From Corynebacterium comes (GTDB lineage Bacteria; Actinomycetota; Actinomycetes; Mycobacteriales; Mycobacteriaceae), in assembly GCF_009734405.1 (NCBI RefSeq), contig NZ_CP046453.1, positions 1,550,001 through 1,614,000 of the forward strand: a DNA stretch of 64,000 bases. Reading direction: 5' to 3'. Below are positions 1-8,943 of the stretch, piece after piece. Numbering within the stretch: the first letter of the stretch is position 1; each line of letters starts with the position of its first letter. A program made the translations under genes and the position numbers. The notes beneath the pieces were generated by a model. That model was not told the origin of the DNA and made no database searches. It worked only from the letters and a program-made list of their open reading frames with translations.

Positions 1-264
1 CATGATGGCCGGCAGGCGGAAGGCCTCCCGCCAGTAACGGGCGTAGGAACGCACCGAATTCCTCACCAGTTCCGCGGTGACGTTCTCGGCGCCCACCACC
101 CGGGTGAGGTTCCGGCGCAGCATCTCCATGCCGTAACCGTGGTCAGAGGCGTGGTCCGCCCCGAGGGTGAAGAGCTTCTCCGCGACCTTGTCCGGCAGGT
201 GGCGGACCAGCTTCCAGCCCGCCAGGTAGACCAGGGCCGCCGGATCCAGATCCCTCAACCTCAT
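1..264 (-). CDS. phosphatidylinositol mannoside acyltransferase, N-terminal fragment
   Basis: This is the first 88 codons of a minus-strand gene whose 3' end lies outside the window. The product begins MRLRDLDPAALVYLAGWK and continues with NLTRVVG and SYARYWREAFRLP, typical of the N-terminus of the actinobacterial lysophospholipid acyltransferase family (LpxL/HtrB-like) that acylates phosphatidylinositol mannosides (PatA) at the inner face of the membrane. The catalytic HX4D motif lies beyond the visible part. Its ATG overlaps the TGA stop of pgsA in an ATGA quartet, so translational coupling is likely. Placement directly after pgsA matches the mycobacterial pgsA-patA-pimA order and supports the assignment. 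Confidence 0.75.
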   Translation of the reverse strand, partial: MRLRDLDPAALVYLAGWKLVRHLPDKVAEKLFTLGADHASDHGYGMEMLRRNLTRVVGAENVTAELVRNSVRSYARYWREAFRLPAIM

Positions 265-935
265 CGGGCGTTGGCCTCCTGGGGATCAGAATCCCGGGCG
301 CCCGGCGGCGGGGCGATGTGGTCATCGGCCTGTGAGTCACGCGACGCCATGTACAGGCGCTGCACCACGGTGTACACCGAGCCCGCAGCCAGGACCCAGA
401 TCGCCACATCGACGGCATACGGCACACCCAGGCCCTGCAGTCCGATACCCGTCAGGCCGATGATCAGGCGTTCCGGACGCTCGATCAGACCTCCGACGAT
501 ACTGAAACCGCTGGCCTCACCGCGCGCCTTGACATAGCTGATCACCTGGGAGCCCACCAGCACCACGAGGGAGGCGACGATCAGCGAAGGGTGCGGCTGA
601 TAGCTGAAGATCAGCCACCACGTGATCGCCGCGAACAGCGCACCGTCGGTGATGCGGTCACACGTGGCGTCGAGGGTCGCGCCGAACTTCGTCCCCCCGC
701 CACGCAGACGCGCCATCGTGCCGTCGATCAGGTCGAAGGCGACGAAGACACCGGACGTCACCGCGGCCCACACCAGGTGACCGCTCGGGATGAGCGCCAC
801 GGCGATGCCCGCGGCGACCACGGCTCCGATGACCGTCACCATGTTGGGGGTCAGGCCCAACCGCAGCAGGCCACGCGCCACGGGCTCCACGATGACCGAC
901 GCCGAACGACGACCGTGGGTGCTAAGCACCGGCAA
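261..935 (-). CDS. pgsA: CDP-alcohol phosphatidyltransferase, phosphatidylinositol phosphate synthase
   Basis: A 224-residue polytopic membrane protein that is expected to condense CDP-diacylglycerol with inositol phosphate, the first committed step to phosphatidylinositol, PIMs and lipoarabinomannan. The CDP-alcohol phosphatidyltransferase signature is complete: DLIDGTMAR is followed by G in KFGATLD and then CDRITD, giving the D-x2-D-G-x2-A-R-x8-G-x3-D-x3-D pattern at about residues 68-91. Several hydrophobic segments flank it. The gene overlaps the HIT gene upstream by 14 bases and patA downstream by 4, so it sits in a tight thrS-HIT-pgsA-patA unit. Family members differ in alcohol acceptor; the inositol-phosphate assignment rests on the neighbours. 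Confidence 0.85.
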   Translation of the reverse strand: MPVLSTHGRRSASVIVEPVARGLLRLGLTPNMVTVIGAVVAAGIAVALIPSGHLVWAAVTSGVFVAFDLIDGTMARLRGGGTKFGATLDATCDRITDGALFAAITWWLIFSYQPHPSLIVASLVVLVGSQVISYVKARGEASGFSIVGGLIERPERLIIGLTGIGLQGLGVPYAVDVAIWVLAAGSVYTVVQRLYMASRDSQADDHIAPPPGARDSDPQEANAR

Positions 936-1506
936 CCTCCACCCAGGCGTCCGCGAGGAGGGTGCGGGTGTCGCGGAGCAGCTGCGGCAGCACCTTTGTC
1001 CCGTCGAGGATGGTGAGGAAGTTCGCGTCGCCCGGCCAGCGGGGCACGACGTGCATGTGCAGGTGGTCGCCCACCGAGCCGCCCGAGGCCTTGCCCAGGT
1101 TGAACCCGACGTTGATGCCCTCCGGTCGGGACACCTTCTTCAGCACCTTCACGGCGGTGGTGACGAAGCTCATGAGCTCCGACATCTCCTCCGCCGTGAG
1201 ATCCTCCAGATCGGCGACCTTGCGGTACGGGATGACCATGAGGTGGCCTGCGTTGTAGGGGTACAGATTGAGAATCGCGTAGACCAGTTCGCCGCGGGCG
1301 ATGATGAGTGCATCCTCGTCCGCCATCTTCGGCGCATCGACGAAGGGCTCGTGCGGCTGATCGGACCCGAGGGGCGGGCGCTTCTTGATGTAGCCCATCC
1401 GGTACGGCGCCCACAGCCGGGTCAGCCCGTCCTGCTCACCGACGCCGGTGTCGGTCCAGGTCTGCCCGGTGGTCTCCTCAGCGGCGGGCTGCAAGAGCAT
1501 CCTCAC
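922..1506 (-). CDS. HIT-family nucleotide hydrolase/phosphorylase
   Basis: A 194-residue cytosolic protein of the histidine triad superfamily. The triad [10 protein letters not shown] lies near residue 152 and is preceded by the usual [17 protein letters not shown] segment. The homologue in the same place in mycobacteria (between thrS and pgsA) acts as an Ap4A phosphorylase, so a role in clearing diadenosine polyphosphates is plausible; in the sequence only the HIT fold is evident. I took the GTG at 1506; an ATG two codons later (1500) is equally possible because no clear Shine-Dalgarno is present. The start lies inside the 3' end of thrS (29-base overlap), suggesting coupled translation. Confidence 0.8.
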   Translation of the reverse strand: MRMLLQPAAEETTGQTWTDTGVGEQDGLTRLWAPYRMGYIKKRPPLGSDQPHEPFVDAPKMADEDALIIARGELVYAILNLYPYNAGHLMVIPYRKVADLEDLTAEEMSELMSFVTTAVKVLKKVSRPEGINVGFNLGKASGGSVGDHLHMHVVPRWPGDANFLTILDGTKVLPQLLRDTRTLLADAWVEVAGA

Positions 1507-3532
1507 TCGGCTGGAGGTTGATCCGGTCGCGCACCCAGGCGTCTATGAGCCCGATAGCCTCATCCACCGGCACGCCGTTGATCTGGGTGCCGTCGAGGAA
1601 GCGGAAGCTCACGGCCTCCGCCTCCACGTCGCGTGCGCCGGCCAGCAGCATGAACGGGATCTTGCCGGTGGTGTGGTTGCGGATCTTCTTCTGCATGCGG
1701 TCGTCGGAGGTGTCCACGTCCGCCCGGATGCCACGCTTGCGCAGCTGCGCGGCAACGGCCTCCAGGTGCGGGGCGAAGTTGTCTGCGACCGGGATGCCCA
1801 TGACCTGGTGGGGCGCCAGCCAGGCGGGGAAGGCACCGGCATAGTGCTCGAGCAGTACGCCGAAGAAACGCTCAATGGAGCCGAACAGCGCGCGGTGAAT
1901 CATGATCGGGCGCTGCTTCGAACCGTCCGGGGAGGTGTACTCCAGCTCAAAACGCTCCGGCAGGTTGAAGTCCAGCTGCACGGTGGACATCTGCCAGGTG
2001 CGGCCGATGGCGTCCTTGGCCTGCACGGAGATCTTCGGGCCGTAGAAGGCCGCGCCCTCCGGATCCGGCACCAGGTCCAGTCCTGAGTTGGTGGCCACGC
2101 GCTGCAGGATGTCGGTCGAGCGCTCCCAGATGTCGTCGTCGCCGACGTACTTCTTGGGGTCCTTGGTGGACAGCTCGAGGTAGAAGTCGTCCAGCCCGTA
2201 GTCCTTGAGCAGAGAGACGATGAACTCCAGCACGGTGGTCAGCTCGGCCTCGAGCTGGTCCTCGGTGCAGTAGATGTGGGCGTCGTCCTGGGTGAAGCCG
2301 CGGGCGCGGGTCAGGCCGTGGACCACACCGGACTTCTCGTAGCGGTAGACGGTGCCGAACTCGAACAGCCGCAACGGCAGCTCCCGGTAGGAACGGCCCC
2401 GGGAGTCGAAGATGAGGTTGTGCATGGGGCAGTTCATCGGCTTGAGGTAGTAGTCCTGGCCGGGCTTGGTCTCTCTGCCCTCGTCGTCGTACTCGGCGTC
2501 GAGCTGCAGCGGCGGGAACATGCCGTCCTTGTAGAAGCTCAGATGGCCGGACTTCTCGAAGAGGTCACCCTTGGTCACGTGCGGGGTGGTCACGAAGGAG
2601 TAGCCGGCCTCGATGTGTCGGCGTCGGGAATGCTCCTCCATCTCCATGCGCACGGTCGCGCCGTTGGGGTGGAATACCGGCAGACCGGAGCCGATCTCGT
2701 CCGGGAAGGAGAACAGGTCCAGCTCGGTGCCAAGGCGGCGGTGGTCGCGCTTCTCCGCCTCCGCCAGCATGGTCTGGTACTCGTCCAGCTTCTCCTTGGA
2801 CTCCCACGCGGTGCCGTAGATGCGCTGCAGGCCTGCGTTGGCCTGGTCACCGCGCCAGTAGGCGGCGGAGGAACGGGTCAGGGTGAAGGCCGGGATGTAG
2901 CGGGTCGTCGGGATGTGCGGGCCACGGCACAGATCCGACCACTCGACCTCGTCGGTGCGCGGGTTGACGTTGTCGTAGGCCGTCAGATCGCCGGCACCGA
3001 CCTCGGTCGCCTCATCCGAGTTGGGGTCGACGTTGCCCTTGTCCTGCACCAGCTCGAGCTTGAAGGGTTCGTCCTTGAGCTCTTCGGCGGCCGCCTCGAC
3101 GGACTCGTAGAGGCGGCGCTCGAAGCGCTGGCCGGATTTGATGATCTTCTTCATACGCTTCTCCAGGGTCGACAGATCCTCCGGCGTGAAGGGTTCCGCG
3201 ACCTGGAAGTCGTAGTAGAAGCCGTTCTCGATGGCCGGGCCGATGCCCAGCTTCGAGCCCGGGAACTCGGCCTGCACGGCCTGGGCGAGGACGTGCGCGC
3301 AGGAGTGGCGGATGACACCGCGGCCCGCCTCGGAGCTGGCCGGAACCGGGGTGAACTCGGAGTCCTCCTCCGGGGTGTGGGACAGGTCGCGCAGGTTACC
3401 CTCGGCGTCCTCGACCGCGACGACGGCGTCCGGGCCCTTGTTCGGCAGATCCAGCTCCCGCATCGCGGCACCGACGGCTGTGCCGGCCGGGACCTTGAAC
3501 GGGGGGAAAGCGGGTGCGGTGGTGTTCACCAT
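1478..3532 (-). CDS. thrS: threonyl-tRNA synthetase
   Basis: A 684-residue class II aminoacyl-tRNA synthetase that charges tRNA-Thr. Domains in order are an N-terminal TGS-like domain (about residues 1-75), the editing domain with the [11 protein letters not shown] segment, the catalytic core and a C-terminal anticodon-binding domain. Visible signatures are [10 protein letters not shown] (zinc cysteine), motif 2 [22 protein letters not shown] and motif 3 [14 protein letters not shown]. The open frame extends 15 codons upstream, but the ATG at 3532 has AAGGAG about 12 bases before it and gives the conserved N-terminus. A structured leader precedes it (separate entry). Downstream genes overlap, making thrS the head of the lipid-linked operon. 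Confidence 0.95.
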   Translation of the reverse strand: MVNTTAPAFPPFKVPAGTAVGAAMRELDLPNKGPDAVVAVEDAEGNLRDLSHTPEEDSEFTPVPASSEAGRGVIRHSCAHVLAQAVQAEFPGSKLGIGPAIENGFYYDFQVAEPFTPEDLSTLEKRMKKIIKSGQRFERRLYESVEAAAEELKDEPFKLELVQDKGNVDPNSDEATEVGAGDLTAYDNVNPRTDEVEWSDLCRGPHIPTTRYIPAFTLTRSSAAYWRGDQANAGLQRIYGTAWESKEKLDEYQTMLAEAEKRDHRRLGTELDLFSFPDEIGSGLPVFHPNGATVRMEMEEHSRRRHIEAGYSFVTTPHVTKGDLFEKSGHLSFYKDGMFPPLQLDAEYDDEGRETKPGQDYYLKPMNCPMHNLIFDSRGRSYRELPLRLFEFGTVYRYEKSGVVHGLTRARGFTQDDAHIYCTEDQLEAELTTVLEFIVSLLKDYGLDDFYLELSTKDPKKYVGDDDIWERSTDILQRVATNSGLDLVPDPEGAAFYGPKISVQAKDAIGRTWQMSTVQLDFNLPERFELEYTSPDGSKQRPIMIHRALFGSIERFFGVLLEHYAGAFPAWLAPHQVMGIPVADNFAPHLEAVAAQLRKRGIRADVDTSDDRMQKKIRNHTTGKIPFMLLAGARDVEAEAVSFRFLDGTQINGVPVDEAIGLIDAWVRDRINLQPSEDALAARR

Positions 3533-3564
3533 GGGCGTGCTGCGCTCCTTAACTTGCGCTCGCG

Positions 3565-3593
3565 CAGGCAGCGGCATACCTGGCCGCTGCCTG
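3565..3593 (-). promoter_or_regulatory. stem-loop in the thrS leader
   Basis: Bases 3565-3575 (CAGGCAGCGGC) are perfectly complementary to 3583-3593 (GCCGCTGCCTG) across a 7-base loop, giving an 11-bp GC-rich stem about 33 bases upstream of the thrS start. A TAGTAT hexamer read on the minus strand (3640-3645) could be the -10 element, which would put the hairpin inside a leader of roughly 100 bases. No T-box specifier or antiterminator sequence is recognisable and there is no U-tract after the stem, so any regulatory role (for example translational control) is inference. Confidence 0.45.
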
Positions 3594-3682
3594 CTCTACA
3601 TGACTGGCACGGCTGCGCACGGCGCAGTCGCTGCGCAACATACTACCCCGCGACCGCGCGCCTTCCGGGAGCGACGTCGGGG

Positions 3683-4951
3683 TCAGGCGTCGTCGAGAAG
3701 CGACTGAGCCCAGAAGGCGTCGCGGCCGCGTCCGTCGGCGCTGGTTCCCGGCGGGATCCAGTACACGGCGGAACCGATGTGGGTGATCCATTCGTTGAGG
3801 CGGTCCGCCTCGTCCAGGCGCTTCTGGACGGGGTCGTACTGCAGAACCGGGTCCTTCTGGAACGCCAGGAACACCAGGCCGGAGTTGGACAGCTGCTCCG
3901 AGCCGGGCTCCGGGGCGATGTCGTAGTTGAAGGGCCTGCGGAGGAACTTCTGTTCCGGATGGTCATCGGGCGCCTTCGCGCGGAACATGTGGCTCTGCCG
4001 GTCGATGACGGGCAGGCCGTACTTGTCGGTGGCGTCGTAGTCCGGCTTGTCGAACTCCTTCTCGCCGGTCAGGGGTGCACCGTTGTCCAGGCGGCGCCCC
4101 ATGGACTCCTCGCGGGACGTGCGGTCGAGCCTCTCCCAGGTGTCCATGTTCATGGTGATTCGGCGCATCACCATCGACGTCGAGCCCTGCATCCACGCCG
4201 GCCCGTCGTCATGGATCCACACCTGTTCGTCGAAGGCCTCCTCCTCGCGCGGGTTGACGGTGCCGTCGACCTGCCCGAAGAGGTTACGGGGTGTCCGGTC
4301 CTTCGCGCGTGCGCCGTCCGCGTTGAGGAAACCCTGCTGCATCCAGCGGACCCGCGCGTAGTCCGTGCCCGAACGCACCAGGTGGCGGGTGGCGTGGGAG
4401 AGCATGAGTGGATCATCGCTGCACACCTGGATCACCAGGTCGGTCTGCCCCCATTTCGGGTCCAGTTGGTCGAGGCTGTACCCGGGCAGCGGCTTCAGCC
4501 ACTCCGGACGCTGCTCCGGAAGGCCGATCACGTCGAAGACGCGCGGCCCGAAGCCGCAGGTGACGGTGAGGTTCGCCGGGGCGGTCACCAGCTCCGGTTC
4601 GAGGCTGCCCAACGGTGTCTCCCCCGTGCACAACCGCCGGGAGTCCTCGGTCCAGGAGCGCATCAGGCGGGTGAGCCCGGCGCGGTCCACACCCTCGACC
4701 AGGGCGAACCCGATCAGGTTGAGTTGCGCCTGCGCGGGCGTGGCGATGCCCGCCTGATGGACGCCATCGAAGGGGACGATCGCATCCTGCAGCCGCGTCT
4801 CCACGGCCACCTGATCGATCTGCCCCTCCTGCGGCGCTCCGCCGGCTGCGGGCTCGACGGCACGGGAGCAGCCGACGAGGGCGGCCCCGCCGGCGGTGAC
4901 GGACAGACCGGTGAGGAAACCACGACGGGACAACGGGGACATGGCTGTCAT
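3683..4951 (-). CDS. Dyp-type heme peroxidase, Tat-exported (EfeB/deferrochelatase-like)
   Basis: A 422-residue protein with a twin-arginine signal (SRRGFLTGLSVTAGGAAL) ending in LVGC, so it may be both Tat-exported and lipidated. The mature part carries the DyP signature GQVDGT at about residue 229 and the conserved heme-ligand region, as in the EfeB/DyP A-type family that oxidises dyes and porphyrins with hydrogen peroxide outside the cytoplasmic membrane. It is the last gene of a minus-strand group with a PCu(A)C-like and a CopC-like protein, 45 bases after the former, suggesting that copper handling and peroxidase activity are linked at the cell surface. No EfeU or EfeO partner is present in the window. 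The ATG at 4942 is an alternative start. Confidence 0.85.
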   Translation of the reverse strand: MTAMSPLSRRGFLTGLSVTAGGAALVGCSRAVEPAAGGAPQEGQIDQVAVETRLQDAIVPFDGVHQAGIATPAQAQLNLIGFALVEGVDRAGLTRLMRSWTEDSRRLCTGETPLGSLEPELVTAPANLTVTCGFGPRVFDVIGLPEQRPEWLKPLPGYSLDQLDPKWGQTDLVIQVCSDDPLMLSHATRHLVRSGTDYARVRWMQQGFLNADGARAKDRTPRNLFGQVDGTVNPREEEAFDEQVWIHDDGPAWMQGSTSMVMRRITMNMDTWERLDRTSREESMGRRLDNGAPLTGEKEFDKPDYDATDKYGLPVIDRQSHMFRAKAPDDHPEQKFLRRPFNYDIAPEPGSEQLSNSGLVFLAFQKDPVLQYDPVQKRLDEADRLNEWITHIGSAVYWIPPGTSADGRGRDAFWAQSLLDDA

Positions 4952-4996
4952 CTACTTTCTTGACGGGTACTTCGCGGGTGACGGTACGGCCGGCGG

Positions 4997-5614
4997 CTAG
5001 TTCTGCTCCTCCATGCCCGACTGCTCCTGCTCCTGCTCCTGCACGCCGGACTCGTGGCCCATGAGGCCGCCGTCCTGGTTGTAGTTCTCGTCGCCCGGGT
5101 TCATGGTGCGGACCGGCAGGTCCTCGACGTCGATGGTGGATCCGTCGGAGAGTTCGACGGTGATGTCGACGACGTCGCCGGCGGGGATCTCGTCCACATA
5201 GTCCATGATCATCATGTGGTCGCCGCCCGGCGCGAGCTCGTAGGTCTCGCCGGCGGGGATGACGAAGCCGCCCGGCTTCATCTGCATGACGCCGTCCACG
5301 ACCTCGTGGAGTTCAAAGGACGCGCCCTCGAAGTCCGCGTCGAAGCCGACGACGTTGATCTCCTCGTCGGTGTTGTTGGTGAAGGTGCCGAAGATGCCGG
5401 TCATCTCCTTGTCGGTGCCCTTGGCCCGGACGACGCCCTCGGTGAAGGTGACCCCCTCGGCGGCGTCAACGGCCTCCGCGGTGGTGGTCGTGGTGGTCTC
5501 GGCGGCGGTGGTGGCTGCGGTGGTTCCGGCGTCCTCGTCGCCGGAGGCGCAGCCGACCAGGGTGAGGGCGGAGACGGCGAGAACTGACAGTGCGATACGG
5601 CCTCGAGTGAACAT
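4997..5614 (-). CDS. PCu(A)C-type copper chaperone lipoprotein
   Basis: A 205-residue secreted protein. The first 22 residues form a lipoprotein signal ending LTLVGC, followed by a Thr/Ala-rich linker. The DUF461/PCu(A)C fold follows, with the Met/His ligand set visible as HEVVDGVMQMKPGG and then GGDHMMIMDY, close to the family H(M)X10MX21HXM pattern. Such proteins deliver Cu(I) to cytochrome oxidase or other extracytoplasmic cuproenzymes. The C-terminal tail is low complexity (repeated Gln-Glu). Its start codon is only 3 bases beyond the stop of the CopC-like gene and is preceded by AGGAGTAGGAA, so the two are surely co-transcribed. Confidence 0.85.
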   Translation of the reverse strand: MFTRGRIALSVLAVSALTLVGCASGDEDAGTTAATTAAETTTTTTAEAVDAAEGVTFTEGVVRAKGTDKEMTGIFGTFTNNTDEEINVVGFDADFEGASFELHEVVDGVMQMKPGGFVIPAGETYELAPGGDHMMIMDYVDEIPAGDVVDITVELSDGSTIDVEDLPVRTMNPGDENYNQDGGLMGHESGVQEQEQEQSGMEEQN

Positions 5615-5617
5615 TTC

Positions 5618-6193
5618 CTACTCCTGTGTGGTGTGTCGTCCCCGGGCGATCATCATCACGATGACACCGAGGACAGCCAGTATGCCCACTCCCGCGAGAA
5701 CCCAGGTCAGGGGCCCTTCGGGCAGTCCCGTCCCGGCTGATTCGCCCCCGTTGTCCTCCGGCTGCCCGGCACCACGGTCGGTGGCGGCCGGAGCCGCGTC
5801 ACCCTCACCCACGGTGAAGGTGGTCATGCCGCGGGTGGAGTGCCCGTCGGCCGAGGTGATCTGGAAGCCGATCTGGTAATCCCCGTCGCCCGGGTCAATA
5901 CCCTCGGGCACCGTCAGGCTGGCCAGCCTTCCCTCGACGTTCGGCTCGCCGCTGAAGAGGATCTCTCCGGAGGCGACGTCAGAGACGGCGAAGGTGTTGA
6001 AGTCCTCCTTGATGTAACCGGAGAACTCCAGCTCGATGACCGTGGGGAACTCGGCGACCGTCTCCTCGTTGTCGGGGTTTCCCCCGATGACCAGGTCGTG
6101 GGCGAAGGATGCGGGGGCGGAGAAGGCGAGCAGAACGGTGGCCGCCGCGGCGGTGACGCCGCGGACGGCGCGGGTGCGGAGGACATGGAACAC
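5618..6193 (-). CDS. CopC-domain copper-binding protein, membrane-anchored
   Basis: A 191-residue exported protein starting from GTG with AAGGTGA as ribosome-binding site. A signal peptide ends in PASFA so that the mature chain begins with His (HDLVIGGNP), the N-terminal copper ligand typical of CopC. Near residue 121 ADGHS supplies the Asp-x-His pair completing the site. The Ig-like CopC domain is followed by a Gly/Glu linker and one C-terminal membrane segment (about residues 164-184) with a basic tail, so the domain faces outward. First gene of the CopC-PCu(A)C-DyP operon. Role: binding of extracytoplasmic copper, perhaps as donor to the neighbouring chaperone. Confidence 0.8.
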   Translation of the reverse strand: MFHVLRTRAVRGVTAAAATVLLAFSAPASFAHDLVIGGNPDNEETVAEFPTVIELEFSGYIKEDFNTFAVSDVASGEILFSGEPNVEGRLASLTVPEGIDPGDGDYQIGFQITSADGHSTRGMTTFTVGEGDAAPAATDRGAGQPEDNGGESAGTGLPEGPLTWVLAGVGILAVLGVIVMMIARGRHTTQE

Positions 6194-6571
6194 TGCTGCT
6201 CACCTTCTGGATGCGGGGCGGGATGATCTTCGGGCATACGATACCCGCGCGGTGCGGGCATCACGAGAGCTGTCGGACCCGGATGGCGGATAGTTCCCGG
6301 GCTGCCCGGCTGCTGAGGGCGGTTTTATTCATCCGGGGCGCGCGCCCGAACCACAATCCGGGCGTCCACCTGCGACTATTCCGACATCGGCGTCGGAATG
6401 TGAAATGTGCCACCGGGCCGACCTTCCGGCATCCGGCAGTGGGGCGGACCACACCCGGTCACCGCACGTTCTAAATTTTTGCAGTTCGGGTGCAATAATT
6501 GTCGACATGCCCGGTGGACCACCTCCGGGGTCTTCTTCCATCCGCACATCTATGCCGAGGAGCCACGCCTG
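6194..6571. other. 378-bp intergenic region between the copper operon and the MMPL gene
   Basis: This divergent spacer holds no credible gene; the short reading frames in it lack family features. It must contain the promoter of the minus-strand CopC operon and that of the plus-strand MMPL gene. Visible elements are an 8-bp inverted repeat at 6378-6399 and an A/T-rich stretch around 6471-6500 in otherwise GC-rich DNA, the likeliest promoter area for the MMPL gene. I cannot assign exact -35 and -10 boxes. Confidence 0.5.
6378..6399. promoter_or_regulatory. inverted repeat, candidate operator
   Basis: ATTCCGAC at 6378-6385 and GTCGGAAT at 6392-6399 are exact reverse complements separated by 6 bases. 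The size and symmetry fit a dimeric repressor site. Candidates are the TetR regulator encoded downstream of the MMPL gene or a copper/redox regulator acting on the divergent CopC operon. Assignment to a particular regulator is inference. Confidence 0.4.
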
Positions 6572-8929
6572 ATGGCGACATTCCTGTACCGGTTAGGCCG
6601 TTCCGCCTACCTCCACCGCTGGCGGTTCATCGCCGTCTGGATCCTGCTGATCCTCAGCGCCGGCACCGCGGCCGCCGTGCTGACGCAGCCCACCTCCAAC
6701 AGCTTCACCATCCCGGGGCTGGAGTCGGTGGACACCCAGGAGAAGATCCAGGGCTACTTCCCCGGTGGACAGGACCAGCTCGAGGCTCCCGCCGGCACCG
6801 TCGTCCTGCAGGCCCCTGCGGGCGCCACGCTGGCAGACCCCCGGGTCGCCGGGGACGTCGACGCCTTCCTGGCGGACCTGCGCGAACTCGACGGACTGGC
6901 CGCGACCGACGCCCTCGTCTCCCCCGTCCTGGCCGCCGCCGGGCTCGAGCAGCAGATGACCGAGCAGGCTGGTGCCCAGGGCATGCCGCCGGAGCAGATC
7001 CAGGCCAACCTCGCGGCTGTCGGCCCCCTGTCCGCGGACGGCTCCACCGGCACCGTCCCGGTGGCCTTCGACGCGCCCTCCGCCATGGAGATCCCGGCCG
7101 AGGATCGGGCGGCCTTCGAGGCCATCGTCGCCGAGCACGACGATGACGGCCTGAAGATCGCCTATTCCGGCAATGCCTTCCAGATGCAGGAGATGTCCTT
7201 TACCTCCGAGCTGATCGGCATCGCCGTGGCGGCACTCGTGCTCGTCATCACCTTCGGTTCCTTCGTCGCCGCAGGCCTTCCCCTGTTGACCGGCGTCATC
7301 GGCGTCGGGATCGGCATCGCCGGCGTCTATGCCGCCACCGCATTCACCGACAGCATCTCCAGCATGACCCCCACTCTGGCGATGATGATCGGCCTGGCGG
7401 TCGGCATCGACTACGCGCTCTTCATCCTTTCCCGCTTCCGCAACGAACTCGTCCACCACATCGGCGGCAACGACCTGTCCCCCAAGGAGCTGGCGGACAA
7501 GCTGCGGTCGATCCCCTTCGTCGAGCGGGCGCACCTCGCCGGCCTGGCCGTGGGCAAGGCCGGCACCGCAGTGGTCTTCGCCGGCATGACGGTCATCATC
7601 GCCCTGGTGGCCCTGTGGATCATCAACATCCCCTTCCTCACCGCGATGGCACTGGCCGCCGCAGCTACCGTGGCCATCGCCGTGCTGGTCGCGATCACCC
7701 TCCTGCCCGCCATCCTCGGCGCAGTGGGCACGAAGGTCTTCGCCGGCCGCGCCCCGCTGGTCAAGGCTCCGGACCCCGAGGACGAGAAACCGACCATGGG
7801 TCTGCAGTGGGTGCGCCTGATCCGTGCCCGTCCCCTGCTCTTCCTGCTCGCCGGTGTCATCGTGCTCGGCCTGGCGGCCATCCCCGCGCTCAACATGCGC
7901 CTGGCCATGCCCTCCGACGGCACCGCCACCCCGGGATCACCCAACCGCACCGCCTACGAGATGATCGACGACGCCTTCGGCCCGGGCCGCAACGCCCCGA
8001 TGCTCGCCCTCGTGGAGGCCGGTGAGCTGCCGGAACAGGAACGCCCGCTGGCCTACGGTGCCGCCGCGGCAGCGATCCAGGACACCGATGGCGTGGTCAA
8101 TGCCCAGGTCATCGCCCTGAGCGAAGGTGGCGACGCCGCCCAGATCCTCATCACCCCCGAATATGGCGCCACAGACGAAAACGCCGCCGTCGTCCTCGAC
8201 GACATCCGTGCCGGCGCGGAGCGCTTCAACGACGACACCGGGGCCACCTGGGCGGTCACCGGCGTCACCCCGGTCTACGAGGACATCTCGGAGCGCCTCT
8301 CGGAGGTCCTGGTGCCCTATGTGGCCATCATCATGGTGCTGGCCTTCCTCCTGCTCGTCGTGGTGTTCCGTTCGCTGTGGGTGCCGCTCATCGCCGCCCT
8401 GGGCTTCGGTCTGTCGGTCGCGGCGACCTTCGGCATCACCGTCGCGCTCTGGCAGGAGGGCTGGGGCGGGATCATCGCCGATCCGCAGCCGATCATCAGC
8501 TTTCTGCCCATCATCTGCATCGGCATCGTCTTCGGCCTGGCCATGGATTACCAGGTCTTCCTGGTCACCCGCATGCGGGAGGGCTGGGCGCACGGCAAGA
8601 CCGCCGGCAACGCAACGTCGAACGGTTTCAAACACGGCGCACGCGTGGTCACCGCCGCTGCCCTGATCATGATCAGCGTCTTCGCCGCCTTCATGCTCAT
8701 GGATGAGCCCTTCATCAAGGTCATCGGTTTCGCGCTGGCCGCCGCAGTGCTTCTCGACGCCTTCGTCGTCCGCATGACCATCATCCCCGCGACGATGTTC
8801 CTCCTGGGCGAGCGTGCGTGGGCCATCCCGGGCTGGCTCGACCGGATCCTGCCCCGCGTTGACATCGAGGGCGAATCCCTGACCGATGAGTCCCTCCGCG
8901 ACACCGCCGCGGTCCCGTCCCGACAGTGA
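6572..8929 (+). CDS. MMPL/RND-family transporter
   Basis: A 785-residue inner-membrane protein of the MMPL subgroup of RND transporters. It has the duplicated layout of one N-terminal membrane segment, a large extracytoplasmic loop, five to six segments, and then the same again. The proton-relay Asp-Tyr pairs are present in both halves: GIDYALFILSRFR and AMDYQVFLVTRMREGW. Corynebacterial relatives move trehalose mycolates or other lipids; the substrate here is not evident, and control by an adjacent TetR suggests an inducible exporter rather than the essential TMM flippase. The start at 6572 has GAGGAG nine bases upstream; an upstream extension of 55 codons lacks such a site. Confidence 0.85.
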   Translation: MATFLYRLGRSAYLHRWRFIAVWILLILSAGTAAAVLTQPTSNSFTIPGLESVDTQEKIQGYFPGGQDQLEAPAGTVVLQAPAGATLADPRVAGDVDAFLADLRELDGLAATDALVSPVLAAAGLEQQMTEQAGAQGMPPEQIQANLAAVGPLSADGSTGTVPVAFDAPSAMEIPAEDRAAFEAIVAEHDDDGLKIAYSGNAFQMQEMSFTSELIGIAVAALVLVITFGSFVAAGLPLLTGVIGVGIGIAGVYAATAFTDSISSMTPTLAMMIGLAVGIDYALFILSRFRNELVHHIGGNDLSPKELADKLRSIPFVERAHLAGLAVGKAGTAVVFAGMTVIIALVALWIINIPFLTAMALAAAATVAIAVLVAITLLPAILGAVGTKVFAGRAPLVKAPDPEDEKPTMGLQWVRLIRARPLLFLLAGVIVLGLAAIPALNMRLAMPSDGTATPGSPNRTAYEMIDDAFGPGRNAPMLALVEAGELPEQERPLAYGAAAAAIQDTDGVVNAQVIALSEGGDAAQILITPEYGATDENAAVVLDDIRAGAERFNDDTGATWAVTGVTPVYEDISERLSEVLVPYVAIIMVLAFLLLVVVFRSLWVPLIAALGFGLSVAATFGITVALWQEGWGGIIADPQPIISFLPIICIGIVFGLAMDYQVFLVTRMREGWAHGKTAGNATSNGFKHGARVVTAAALIMISVFAAFMLMDEPFIKVIGFALAAAVLLDAFVVRMTIIPATMFLLGERAWAIPGWLDRILPRVDIEGESLTDESLRDTAAVPSRQ

Positions 8930-8943
8930 GAGGAGTTACGGCG

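Noticed and set aside
3533..3682. T-box riboswitch in the thrS leader
   Set aside because: No AGGGTGGNACCGCG-like antiterminator or specifier loop could be found on the minus strand.
2276..4963. Plus-strand open frame of 895 codons
   Set aside because: It is the antisense of thrS and the DyP gene; its translation is Gly/Val/Leu-rich without any family motif, a common shadow effect in high-GC DNA.
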